From: Verrucomicrobiota bacterium
GTDB taxonomy: Bacteria > Verrucomicrobiota > Verrucomicrobiia > Chthoniobacterales > UBA10450
DNA length: 5,775 nt
NCBI GenBank assembly: GCA_003219335.1
Contig: QHOF01000350.1
Location: 1-5,775, forward strand
Direction: 5' to 3'
Positions 1 through 5,775 of this stretch are shown piece by piece; the stretch's first letter is position 1; every line of letters begins with the position of its first letter. The position numbers were made by a program, and so were the translations under genes. A model generated the notes under the pieces. That model saw nothing but the letters and a program-made list of their open reading frames with translations, made no database searches and was not told where the DNA came from.

Positions 1-646
1 TAACAACCGCTGCTACATCCTCTGGCTGCATTAGTAATTCCGGACTATATTTCCTGTGCTCCATTTCGTGGACGCTGGCCTGCATTGGACTTGCGGTCCG
101 CCCTAAGAACAGGCTCAGTACGCGAATGCCGGCGGCGTTCACTTCGTCGCGCAAGCTGTCCGCTACCGCCCTCAAGGCGTGTTTAGTTGACGCATATTGA
201 CTGGCGTTCGCCCCGGCACGAAGACCGGCGGTTGAGTTCACGAACACGATCTGACCTTGTCGTGCTTTGATCATCGGCAGCAGGCCTTGAGTCAGAAGAT
301 ACGGCGCACGCAGATTCACTTTGTAATGCCAATCTAGTTGGTCCGGACTGGCACACTCAAAGGGAGACAATCGAATCACTCCGGCGCTGTGAACCAAGAT
401 GTCGACGCCCTTCACGTCGTGCTTGAGGTTCGCGACCAGCGCCGCGATGTCGGAATCGAGCCCCAGATCCGCCTGATAGCACACGCAACCATTCGAGGCC
501 TGCTTGGCGACTGATTGCAAGGCCTCCATTCTCCGGCCGACAAGGCAAACTGTCGCGCCTTGCGCGGCCAAGGCGAAAGCGATTGCCTTGCCGATTCCGC
601 TATTTGCGCCGGTAACCACGGCTACTCGGTTGGCGAGATGCGTCAT
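1..646 (-). CDS. Classical short-chain dehydrogenase/reductase (SDR), 3' end outside window
   Basis: NAD(P)-dependent oxidoreductase of the classical SDR family; 215 residues are visible and roughly 25-40 C-terminal residues are missing by comparison with the usual 240-260. Seen directly: cofactor motif TGANSGIG at residues 12-19, GRR at 37-39 (basic residues after strand 2, which favours NADP(H)), D60, HSAG at 86-89 where the family usually has NNAG, and the catalytic set N111, S138, Y151 and K155 (YASTK). The active site is therefore complete. The ATG at 644-646 begins a typical MTHLANRVAVVTGA start. It lies 10 bases after the stop of the upstream gene with no clear Shine-Dalgarno, and an in-frame stop at 680-682 with no other ATG in between supports this start. 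As last visible gene of a sugar operon it may be the ketoreductase, but nucleotide-sugar 4-ketoreductases are usually extended SDRs, so the substrate is unknown; a FabG-like or unrelated alcohol dehydrogenase is possible. Confidence 0.92.
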   Translation of the reverse strand, partial: MTHLANRVAVVTGANSGIGKAIAFALAAQGATVCLVGRRMEALQSVAKQASNGCVCYQADLGLDSDIAALVANLKHDVKGVDILVHSAGVIRLSPFECASPDQLDWHYKVNLRAPYLLTQGLLPMIKARQGQIVFVNSTAGLRAGANASQYASTKHALRAVADSLRDEVNAAGIRVLSLFLGRTASPMQASVHEMEHRKYSPELLMQPEDVAAVV

Positions 647-656
647 AGGCGTGAAA

Positions 657-1994
657 TCACCGTTGTGCCGGAACTTCTTTCAGCAACCCATGGCGCAGCA
701 GGAGGCTGGCAGCGTCATGAACGGTGTCAAAAGCTAAGCCGGCCCGTTCCGCAATATCCAACAGAGTATGCTCTCCATCGGACTGGTTCAGCACCCATAA
801 CATCGCGGCTTCTTGTAGCTTTTGGCCGCGATCTCCGCCCATTGCGTGGTATAGCCCTCGGCGGCCTAACTGCGGTTCGCATTTAGGGTTTTGATTGCAA
901 TACCAGCGATTGTTTTCCAAAACGTAAAAGGCCGACAAACAAGTCATGAGCGAATGCGCAAGGCTGGCCGGATCCATTAACTCGAGATTGTCGGCGGAGC
1001 TGTGATATTCCAGGAATTTTCTATGCGGTGTGCGCATAAAACATCCCACAGGCAAGTTAAATCCCGGCGAGCAATACTGGCGCTCGTCGTAGCCATACGG
1101 CGAGAAGTTTTCAATATCGTATCTGCGGCCTGAATGTTTGAGCACGTGCGCCATAGCACGATCGATATCGGCATCTCCTCGGCGGCTCTTCTTATAAGTA
1201 ATATGGCCGCGGTCTCCGACGCATGTCAGGACCAACCCATGTTGTATTGCGTCTAGATGATCTTCATTCTGGCTCAACCATGTAATGGCCCCGATCGTCC
1301 CAGGAATGAACAGAAAACGATATGAGTACCGCAGCTGGGCTTGGCCTAGATACTTCGCGAGAAAAGTCGCCATCGCAACACTTGAGAGGTTGTCATTGCA
1401 GAGTGAAGGATGGCAGGCATGGCACGAGATCAGAACCTCCGCCGAACTCTGGCCTCGAAGATAGCACTGCCCATACGTCAAAGATCCATTTTCAAGTGCG
1501 GAATCGATGCACACTTCGTACTCATCTTCGCGCATGGCTTGCAATTGGTTATGAGATAAACAGAATCCCCAGCTCTCTTTGTAGTAGGACGTCCGGTAAG
1601 GGATCCAGTCCGGCTGGTTAGGCAGTGTATGGAGATGTGTGCGCAATTCTGCCAGTGACATTTTGCGGTGCACGGGAACGCTGTAATTGACTACGTGCAG
1701 GTTGTGCCTTTTGAAGTCGATGATCCGTTCCCCTCGGCTGTTCTTCACGTAGGCGTCGCGGATGTTCCATTCCTTTGGCACGGTCCAATCGAATACTTGG
1801 GTTCCGCTGGGAACTTCATGCACGTCCAGAGGGATTTCTTTCTGTATGCGGGCAAGCGTCTCCCGGAATCCTTCGCCTGTAATACTGCGGCAGATAGGAT
1901 AAAGCTCACGGATCAGTGAATAGATCTCGTCCCCGAGCGAAGAGGTCTCGAGCATAGAGCGAAGGCTAGAGAGATCAGTGGTTCGGGTGGACAT
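657..1994 (-). CDS. DUF4910/DUF2172-type M28-like zinc-peptidase-fold protein with C-terminal winged helix
   Basis: A 445-residue protein recognised as the aminopeptidase-like family DUF4910 with inserted DUF2172, often found in polysaccharide clusters; its biochemical role is not established. Seen directly: the family-type N-terminus LYPICRSITGEGFRETL (31-47), FDWTVPKEWNIRDAYV (68-83), a His/Cys-rich core CHACHPSLCNDNLSS (191-205) supplying likely metal ligands H192 or H195 and D201, GYDERQYCSPG (301-311), and EYHSSADN (329-336) with H331. About residues 390-440 resemble the winged helix-turn-helix appended to this family. There is no signal peptide or membrane segment, so it is probably cytoplasmic. 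At the place where M28 aminopeptidases carry adjacent glutamates after a hydrophobic strand, this protein reads FLFIPGTIGAI (227-237), so ordinary peptidase activity is doubtful. The ATG follows the epimerase stop by two bases (TAA-TA-ATG), with AAAGAG about 5 bases upstream as a weak ribosome site. Translational coupling to the sugar genes is likely. Family assignment is firm; activity is unknown. Confidence 0.86.
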   Translation of the reverse strand: MSTRTTDLSSLRSMLETSSLGDEIYSLIRELYPICRSITGEGFRETLARIQKEIPLDVHEVPSGTQVFDWTVPKEWNIRDAYVKNSRGERIIDFKRHNLHVVNYSVPVHRKMSLAELRTHLHTLPNQPDWIPYRTSYYKESWGFCLSHNQLQAMREDEYEVCIDSALENGSLTYGQCYLRGQSSAEVLISCHACHPSLCNDNLSSVAMATFLAKYLGQAQLRYSYRFLFIPGTIGAITWLSQNEDHLDAIQHGLVLTCVGDRGHITYKKSRRGDADIDRAMAHVLKHSGRRYDIENFSPYGYDERQYCSPGFNLPVGCFMRTPHRKFLEYHSSADNLELMDPASLAHSLMTCLSAFYVLENNRWYCNQNPKCEPQLGRRGLYHAMGGDRGQKLQEAAMLWVLNQSDGEHTLLDIAERAGLAFDTVHDAASLLLRHGLLKEVPAQR

Positions 1995-1996
1995 TA

Positions 1997-2527
1997 TTAC
2001 TCTTTGAAGTCCTCGTAGTTGCGGTCGCGATCGGAAATCACCGTCGCCTCAATCGGCCAACTGATTCTGAATACGGGATCGTTGTAGCGCAGGCCCCGCT
2101 GATGCTCAGGCGAATAAAACGCCGACATTTGATAGAAGACTTCGCAGTTGTCCTCGAGTGTCTGAAAACCGTGCGCAAATCCTTCGGGAATGAACAGCGC
2201 ATTGTAATTGTTGCTGCTTAACACTTCCGAGACATGCTGCTTGTAGGTTACCGATTCACGACGCAGATCGATGATCACGTCGTAAATTGCCCCTCGTGTG
2301 CAGCGCACAAGCTTGGCTTCGGCGCAGGGAGGAACCTGGTAATGCATGCCGCGAAGTGTGCCCTTCACCTTGTTGAACGATATGTTGCACTGTACCGTTC
2401 GTGGATTCAGGCCGCGCGCTTCGAATTCCTTTTGGCACCAGGAGCGCGCGAAGAAACCTCGTTCATCTTCGTACTTTTCCAGCTCGATGACAAAAGCTCC
2501 CGGTAACTCTGTCTCCCGAAAAAGCAC
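1997..2527 (-). CDS. rfbC: dTDP-4-dehydrorhamnose 3,5-epimerase family protein (GTG start)
   Basis: Cupin-fold epimerase of the RmlC/RfbC family, acting in the cytoplasm on NDP-4-keto-6-deoxy sugars. With the GTG start at 2527 it has 176 residues, close to the usual 175-190. Seen directly: ETELPGAFVIELE (5-17), DERGFFARSW (21-30), GTLRGMHYQ (56-64) with the catalytic-base histidine H62, KLVRC (72-76), IPEGFAHGF (113-121), Y132 at the position of the catalytic tyrosine of Salmonella RmlC, and SDRD (165-168), whose D168 matches the His-Asp dyad by eye. The active site looks intact. An ATG at 2623 would add 32 residues, but these are only the methyltransferase gene read in another frame and have no counterpart in the family. 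The GTG shares one base with the upstream TAG (TAGTG) and follows a strong GGAGGTGGAG. Next to a C-methyltransferase it may be a C5 (mono)epimerase in branched-sugar synthesis, like TylCVII or EvaD, rather than the rhamnose enzyme itself; sequence alone cannot separate these. Confidence 0.9.
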   Translation of the reverse strand: MLFRETELPGAFVIELEKYEDERGFFARSWCQKEFEARGLNPRTVQCNISFNKVKGTLRGMHYQVPPCAEAKLVRCTRGAIYDVIIDLRRESVTYKQHVSEVLSSNNYNALFIPEGFAHGFQTLEDNCEVFYQMSAFYSPEHQRGLRYNDPVFRISWPIEATVISDRDRNYEDFKE

Positions 2528-3840
2528 TAATAGATCTCCACCTCCGGAATCGGCACCACCAGCTTGCCGCCCCACTCGCGAACATAGGACAACTGCTCGC
2601 TGATTTCCTTTTTCAAATTCCAAGGAAGGATTAGCACGTAATCGGGCTTGGTTTCACGAATCCTGCCGGTATCGAATACCGGAATGTGCGTTCCGCACAG
2701 GAATTTTCCGTGCTTGTACGGGTTTCGGTCGACCGTGTAATCTAGAAAGTCGCTGCGAATGCCGCAATAATTGAGCAGTGTATTCCCTTTTCCTGGCGCA
2801 CCATAGCCCGCGACCGATTTCCCTTCCCGCTTCACCCGAATCAAAAAATCCAAAATCTTGCGCTTGGTTTCTTTTACCTTTTCCGCAAAAGAAAAGTACG
2901 TTTCCAGCCGTTTAAAGCCACCTTTCTCTTCTCGTTCCGCCAGTTCCTGCGCGCGCCGGCTTACTGGACGAGAATAGTCCTGCTCATGTCGCGCATAAAT
3001 TCGCAATGAGCCGCCATGGGTTGGCAGTTCTTCCACGTCGAAGACAGTCAAGCGGAATTGCGCAAGAACCGTCTGCACAGTCAGGAAGGAAAAATAGGAG
3101 AAATGTTCGTGGTAAATAGTGTCGAACTGATTCTCCTCAATTAGTCGCATCAGATGGGGGAACTCGAGCGTGATTATTCCACTTGGCCGCAACAGGGTTT
3201 TCATGCCCTTTACGAAACCGCGAAGATCAGGTACTTGTGCGAGCACATTGTTGCCGACCAAGAGATCAGCTTGCATGCCGTCGCGCACCAGTTCCTTAGC
3301 CAGTTCAGCGGTAAAAAATTTCACCAGCGTGGGAACGCCCTTGGCAATTGCGACCTTGGCGACGTTGGCGGCCGGCTCAATGCCTAAGACCGGGATACCC
3401 GCCTCTACGAAATAATACTGAAGCAGATAACCGTCATTACTGGCCAATTCCACGATTTGGCTTTGGGTGTTCAACTTGAAACGCTCAATCATCAGCTTCG
3501 TGTACACTTTTGCGTGTGCTAACCAGCTGTCTGAGTAGGAAGAGAAGTACGCGTACTCGCTGAATATGTTTTCTGGCGTCACGTATTCCTGTAGCTGCAC
3601 CAGGAAGCATTGATCACAGACAAACACATGCAGCGGATAGCAGGCTTCCATCTGGTTCAGTTGCGCGCGCTCCAGAATGGTCTCGCAAGGTGGAGACATA
3701 CCGAGGTCCACAAACGTATGCCGCAGCCCGGCCCCGCAGAAACGGCAGGTCCCGAGGTTCGGCAAAGTGTTTGGTTGCGCGTTCAGCCGCGGGGTCATGT
3801 TGCTGATAGTTTGATTTCGTTCGAGCACGTCGTATGACAT
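2527..3840 (-). CDS. Zinc-binding SAM-dependent sugar C-methyltransferase (TylCIII/TcaB9 type)
   Basis: A 437-residue class I methyltransferase of the three-part family that moves a methyl group from S-adenosylmethionine to C3 of an NDP-4-keto-deoxysugar (TylCIII, NovU, TcaB9 types). Seen directly: an N-terminal zinc domain with CRFC (C32, C35) and CDQC (C75, C78); the SAM-binding Rossmann domain with VELASNDGYLL (130-140) and GIEPA (153-157); the family signature IYHEHFSYF (242-250), in which Y243, E245 and H246 line up with Tyr222, Glu224 and His225 of TcaB9, His being the proposed base; LPTHGGSLR (272-280); and a C-terminal Rossmann-like domain beginning GYGAPGKGNTLLNY (345-358). Length of about 410-440 is normal. 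The ATG at 3840 is chosen as the first in frame; a second ATG at codon 15 (3798) is possible, since neither has a clear Shine-Dalgarno and the first 25 residues are poorly conserved-looking. It is the first gene of the four-gene run. Donor chemistry is firm; the nucleotide (dTDP or CDP) and sugar are not known. Confidence 0.9.
   Translation of the reverse strand: MSYDVLERNQTISNMTPRLNAQPNTLPNLGTCRFCGAGLRHTFVDLGMSPPCETILERAQLNQMEACYPLHVFVCDQCFLVQLQEYVTPENIFSEYAYFSSYSDSWLAHAKVYTKLMIERFKLNTQSQIVELASNDGYLLQYYFVEAGIPVLGIEPAANVAKVAIAKGVPTLVKFFTAELAKELVRDGMQADLLVGNNVLAQVPDLRGFVKGMKTLLRPSGIITLEFPHLMRLIEENQFDTIYHEHFSYFSFLTVQTVLAQFRLTVFDVEELPTHGGSLRIYARHEQDYSRPVSRRAQELAEREEKGGFKRLETYFSFAEKVKETKRKILDFLIRVKREGKSVAGYGAPGKGNTLLNYCGIRSDFLDYTVDRNPYKHGKFLCGTHIPVFDTGRIRETKPDYVLILPWNLKKEISEQLSYVREWGGKLVVPIPEVEIY
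2536..2545 (-). promoter_or_regulatory. Strong Shine-Dalgarno for the epimerase GTG start
   Basis: The minus strand reads GGAGGTGGAG here, within the last codons of the methyltransferase gene. The second GGAG lies 8 bases before the GTG at 2527-2525, an ideal spacing. It decides the start codon against the upstream ATG at 2623 and fits coupled re-initiation across the TAGTG overlap. Confidence 0.75.
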
Positions 3841-3849
3841 ACTTGATAA

Positions 3850-3872
3850 ACAAACGGTTAGCGATGGTTTGT
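3850..3872. repeat. Short inverted repeat in the gap before the methyltransferase gene
   Basis: ACAAAC (3850-3855) and GTTTGT (3867-3872) form a perfect 6-base inverted repeat around an 11-base spacer, and AACGG/CCGTT (3853-3857/3873-3877) overlaps it as an alternative pairing. It lies 10 bases upstream of the methyltransferase ATG, inside the 77-base gap (3841-3917). It has no U-run, so it is not an intrinsic terminator. It could be an operator, a weak leader hairpin or chance. No convincing -10/-35 pair was seen in the gap. Confidence 0.3.
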
Positions 3873-3917
3873 CCGTTGGCCGCCGGGCTTGGCTTTCAGT
3901 TGGTTTTGTCCCCCTCG

Positions 3918-5775
3918 TTATCGTGCTGTGCGAGGATTGATCGTTGGTGAAGCTGTTGTCACGCTCGCCACACCTGAATACTCTTTCAGGCTCCCCTTTG
4001 CATCCCTCACCAGGACCCGATAACTGTAGTTGCTACCCGCTGCCAATCCCGTGTCGGTGTAGCTCGTTCCTGTAGTCGTTCCCACGTGCGCAAAACTCGT
4101 GCTTCCAGGGTCCTGCCGCTGCACTTCATACTTTTTCACACCGACATTGTCGGTTAATGCCGTCCAACTCAGCTTAACCTGGCTCACGCCTAATGCCGTG
4201 ACCACAAGATTCCCCCGCACCCTTGGCTCCTGCGTCTCCGGCAGCAGAATCCCAAGCATCCCGAGATTCCCACCCTCCCAGTCGTCAATCGCTAGATGGT
4301 CCGTCGGCGGCGAATAGATTTCGATCCCAGGGCTGCCTCCAACGAGGTTCTTCGTCGTGTCCGTATAGGTCAGAACCGGATTTCCGTTCCGGAACAACGT
4401 CAGTTGAACCGGGTTCAACCCCGATGCCTCCAACCGGATGATGTCACCAGCCATCCATGTCTCCGTATTGCCGTCGCTCAGGTCATAATAAAGCCCGTCC
4501 TTCCGCAAATAGAGGCGGTAGTCGTTGGGCCCAAATACAAAGGCCATATAGAATCGGTCAACGCTGGCTTGGGCTCGGGCAATCACCCCGCTCCATGGCC
4601 CTACATTGCGGATCCGCACTTGGGAATACTGATCTTGGCTGAACGTGTTCCCGATCCAATATGCGTCACAGTGCGCGCCTTCGATGTCAGGGGTGACCTG
4701 GTTGTTCACGATCACCAACGTCTGTTCCGATGCCGGCACCGGCTTGGCCCAGTTCGAACCGAGATCCCCATCCGCGCGGTTGAAACCATCAGTGGCCGCA
4801 ACGCCCGCCTGCGTCGTCACACTTGCCACCGCCGAATAGTCACTCAGGTTCTGTGCCGCATCCGTTGCCCGCACCCGATAACTGTAGGCGCTCCCAGCGG
4901 CCAAGTTCGTGTCGTTGTAGCTTGTGCCGGTCGTCGTCCCCACCTGCACAAAATTCGCGCTTCCGGGGTCTTGCCGCTCCAGGAGATAGCCCGTTACCCT
5001 CACGTTGTCTGTTGACGCCGTCCAACTCAGGTGGATCTGGCTAACACCTATTGCAGTCGCCACAAGATTGCCCGGCGCACTGGGCTCCTGTGTCTCCGGC
5101 AGCAGAACCCCGAGCATCCCCAGATCCCCGCCCTCCCAGTTGTCAACCCTCAGGTTAGAACCCGATGGCGAGAAAATCCCAATTCCAGGACTGCCACCGG
5201 TGATGTTATACGTCGAATCGGTATAAGTTAAAACGGGAGTGCCATTTCGCAGCAAGGTCAGGTCAACGGGCCCCGAGCCGGAAGCTTCAAGGCGAATGAT
5301 GTCCCCAGGCGACCAAGTTTCCGTAAACCCGTCGGCGAGGTCGGTATAGCCGGAAGCAGTTCGGACATAAATATTGTAGGTATGGTCGCTGCTGACAAGG
5401 CCCAAGTAAAACTCATCAACGCCAGCTTTGGCCCGGACAATGACCCCGCTAAAGTTGCCAATGTTGACCATCGTAACCTGGGAATACTGATCCTCACTGA
5501 AGCTATCAGCCGACCAAAAGGCGTAGTTGTGGCTGTTCTCGACATCCACCCCTACCTCGTCGTTGACGATGACCAGGTTGTTTTCCGACGCCGGCGGCTT
5601 CGTCCAATTGGGTCCCAGCGGCCCATCGGCGCGATTGAAGTCGTCCGTCACGACTAGAGGTGTAGGTGTCGCCGTTGCCGTCGGTGTCGCCGTGGGTGTT
5701 ACGGTTGGAGTCACTGTCGGGGTAACAGTGGGGGTTGGGGTAGGTGTGGGGGTTGCTGTGGGCGTCGGTGTAGCT
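3918..5775 (-). CDS. Large modular secreted/surface protein: Pro/Thr linker plus two jelly-roll + fibronectin III modules; 5' end outside window
   Basis: The frame is open to the window edge, so only the C-terminal 619 residues are visible; the GTG at 5714 is an internal codon of the linker, not a believable start. Order from the N-terminal side: a Pro/Thr-rich linker (5658-5775); jelly-roll domain 1 (about 5118-5654) opening with DDFNRADGPLG and containing DIIRLEASG; a hinge LLPETQEP; fibronectin III domain 1 (about 4809-5084) with LSWTASTDNV and YSYRVRATDA; then a second jelly-roll (about 4260-4799, DGFNRADGDLG) and second fibronectin III (about 3951-4226). The jelly-roll resembles concanavalin-like/LamG carbohydrate-binding folds. 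It ends in SPTINPRTAR with no membrane anchor, LPXTG or PEP-CTERM signal. Such linkers and fibronectin III domains are typical of exported proteins, often hydrolases or adhesins; any catalytic domain or signal peptide would lie upstream. It is transcribed toward the sugar genes but separated by 77 bases, so operon membership is uncertain. No specific function can be named. Confidence 0.84.
   Translation of the reverse strand, partial: ATPTPTATPTPTPTPTVTPTVTPTVTPTATPTATATPTPLVVTDDFNRADGPLGPNWTKPPASENNLVIVNDEVGVDVENSHNYAFWSADSFSEDQYSQVTMVNIGNFSGVIVRAKAGVDEFYLGLVSSDHTYNIYVRTASGYTDLADGFTETWSPGDIIRLEASGSGPVDLTLLRNGTPVLTYTDSTYNITGGSPGIGIFSPSGSNLRVDNWEGGDLGMLGVLLPETQEPSAPGNLVATAIGVSQIHLSWTASTDNVRVTGYLLERQDPGSANFVQVGTTTGTSYNDTNLAAGSAYSYRVRATDAAQNLSDYSAVASVTTQAGVAATDGFNRADGDLGSNWAKPVPASEQTLVIVNNQVTPDIEGAHCDAYWIGNTFSQDQYSQVRIRNVGPWSGVIARAQASVDRFYMAFVFGPNDYRLYLRKDGLYYDLSDGNTETWMAGDIIRLEASGLNPVQLTLFRNGNPVLTYTDTTKNLVGGSPGIEIYSPPTDHLAIDDWEGGNLGMLGILLPETQEPRVRGNLVVTALGVSQVKLSWTALTDNVGVKKYEVQRQDPGSTSFAHVGTTTGTSYTDTGLAAGSNYSYRVLVRDAKGSLKEYSGVASVTTASPTINPRTAR
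3954..4790 (-). repeat. Tandem module copy 2 (jelly-roll + fibronectin III, C-terminal)
   Basis: This 279-codon unit, from DGFNRADG to VASVTT, repeats copy 1 with one extra residue (KPVPASE against KPPASE). Its fibronectin half is about two-thirds identical to copy 1 by hand count (63 of 93). It has drifted from the usual fibronectin consensus: the segment before GNLV is QEPRVR where copy 1 has QEPSAP, and TASTDNV has become TALTDNV. Confidence 0.85.
4812..5645 (-). repeat. Tandem module copy 1 (jelly-roll + fibronectin III, N-terminal)
   Basis: This 278-codon unit, from DDFNRADG to VASVTT, is the first of two direct repeats offset by about 855-858 bases. Conserved blocks in both copies include DQYSQV, DIIRLEASG, PVLTYTD, GGSPGI, LLPETQEP, RQDPGS, VGTTTGTSY and VASVTT. 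The similarity is also visible in the DNA, for example around 4051-4085 and 4908-4942. The pattern points to an internal gene duplication followed by divergence. Confidence 0.87.
5658..5775 (-). repeat. Pro/Thr-rich linker, 6-base periodic low-complexity DNA
   Basis: The encoded residues alternate Thr with Pro, Ala or Val (TPTPT, TVTPT, TATPT) for at least 38 residues and continue past the window edge. Nearly every codon is ACN or CCN on the coding strand, giving a 6-base period seen on the plus strand as GGTGT/GGTGTCG-like runs. Such linkers join domains in exported proteins and are common O-glycosylation sites. The DNA is prone to slippage, so the copy number may vary. Confidence 0.9.

Noticed and set aside
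504..886. Plus-strand open frames crossing the SDR/DUF4910 junction
   Set aside because: They are antisense shadows of two well-supported minus-strand genes, and their translations show no domain or plausible ribosome site.
2528..2623. N-terminal extension of the epimerase from an ATG at 2623
   Set aside because: The extension overlaps the methyltransferase coding sequence out of frame, has no family counterpart, and the GTG at 2527 has a far better ribosome site.
3873..3917. Possible intrinsic terminator after the surface-protein gene
   Set aside because: The GC-rich stretch on the minus strand (around AAGCCCGGCGGCC) forms only about a 3-base-pair stem and no U-run follows.
4296..5015. A 239-codon open frame on the plus strand
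   Set aside because: It lies fully antisense to the repeat-bearing surface-protein gene. Its translation is Arg/Pro-rich with no recognisable domain, and the opposite frame encodes clear jelly-roll and fibronectin motifs.
5712..5714. Start codon for the modular surface protein
   Set aside because: It is a GTG (Val) inside the Pro/Thr linker; the same frame continues open to position 5775 with the same composition, so the gene simply enters from outside the window.
5658..5775. CRISPR array or iterons
   Set aside because: The periodicity is 6 bases and follows Thr/Pro codons of an open frame; there are no unique spacers between repeat units.

Overview
The window is almost completely coding. 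All five genes lie on the minus strand, so transcription runs from position 5775 down to position 1. The bases are moderately GC-rich. Gene content and codon use suggest a Gram-negative-type environmental bacterium; Acidobacteriota or a similar soil lineage is a guess, because no ribosomal or other marker gene is present.

In transcription order: (1) the 3' part of a large modular secreted or surface protein (3918-5775, N-terminus outside the window), made of a Pro/Thr-rich linker and two tandem copies of a jelly-roll plus fibronectin III module; (2) a 77-base gap with a short inverted repeat but no convincing promoter or terminator; (3) a tight four-gene run: a zinc-binding sugar C-methyltransferase (2527-3840), a dTDP-4-dehydrorhamnose 3,5-epimerase family protein (1997-2527, GTG start sharing one base with the upstream stop), a DUF4910/M28-like protein with a C-terminal winged helix (657-1994), and a classical short-chain dehydrogenase (1-646, C-terminus cut by the window edge).

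The four-gene run looks like the late part of a branched-chain deoxysugar pathway. In the known mycarose-type pathways a C-methyltransferase acts on an NDP-4-keto-sugar, a 3,5-epimerase-type enzyme inverts C5, and a reductase finishes the sugar. The nucleotidyltransferase and 4,6-dehydratase needed to make the substrate are not in the window, so the sugar cannot be named. The least understood member is the DUF4910 protein. It keeps an M28-like His/Asp core, but by eye it lacks the Glu-Glu pair of true aminopeptidases. No RNA gene, CRISPR array, insertion sequence or phage element was seen, and no stretch over 300 bases lacks a gene.
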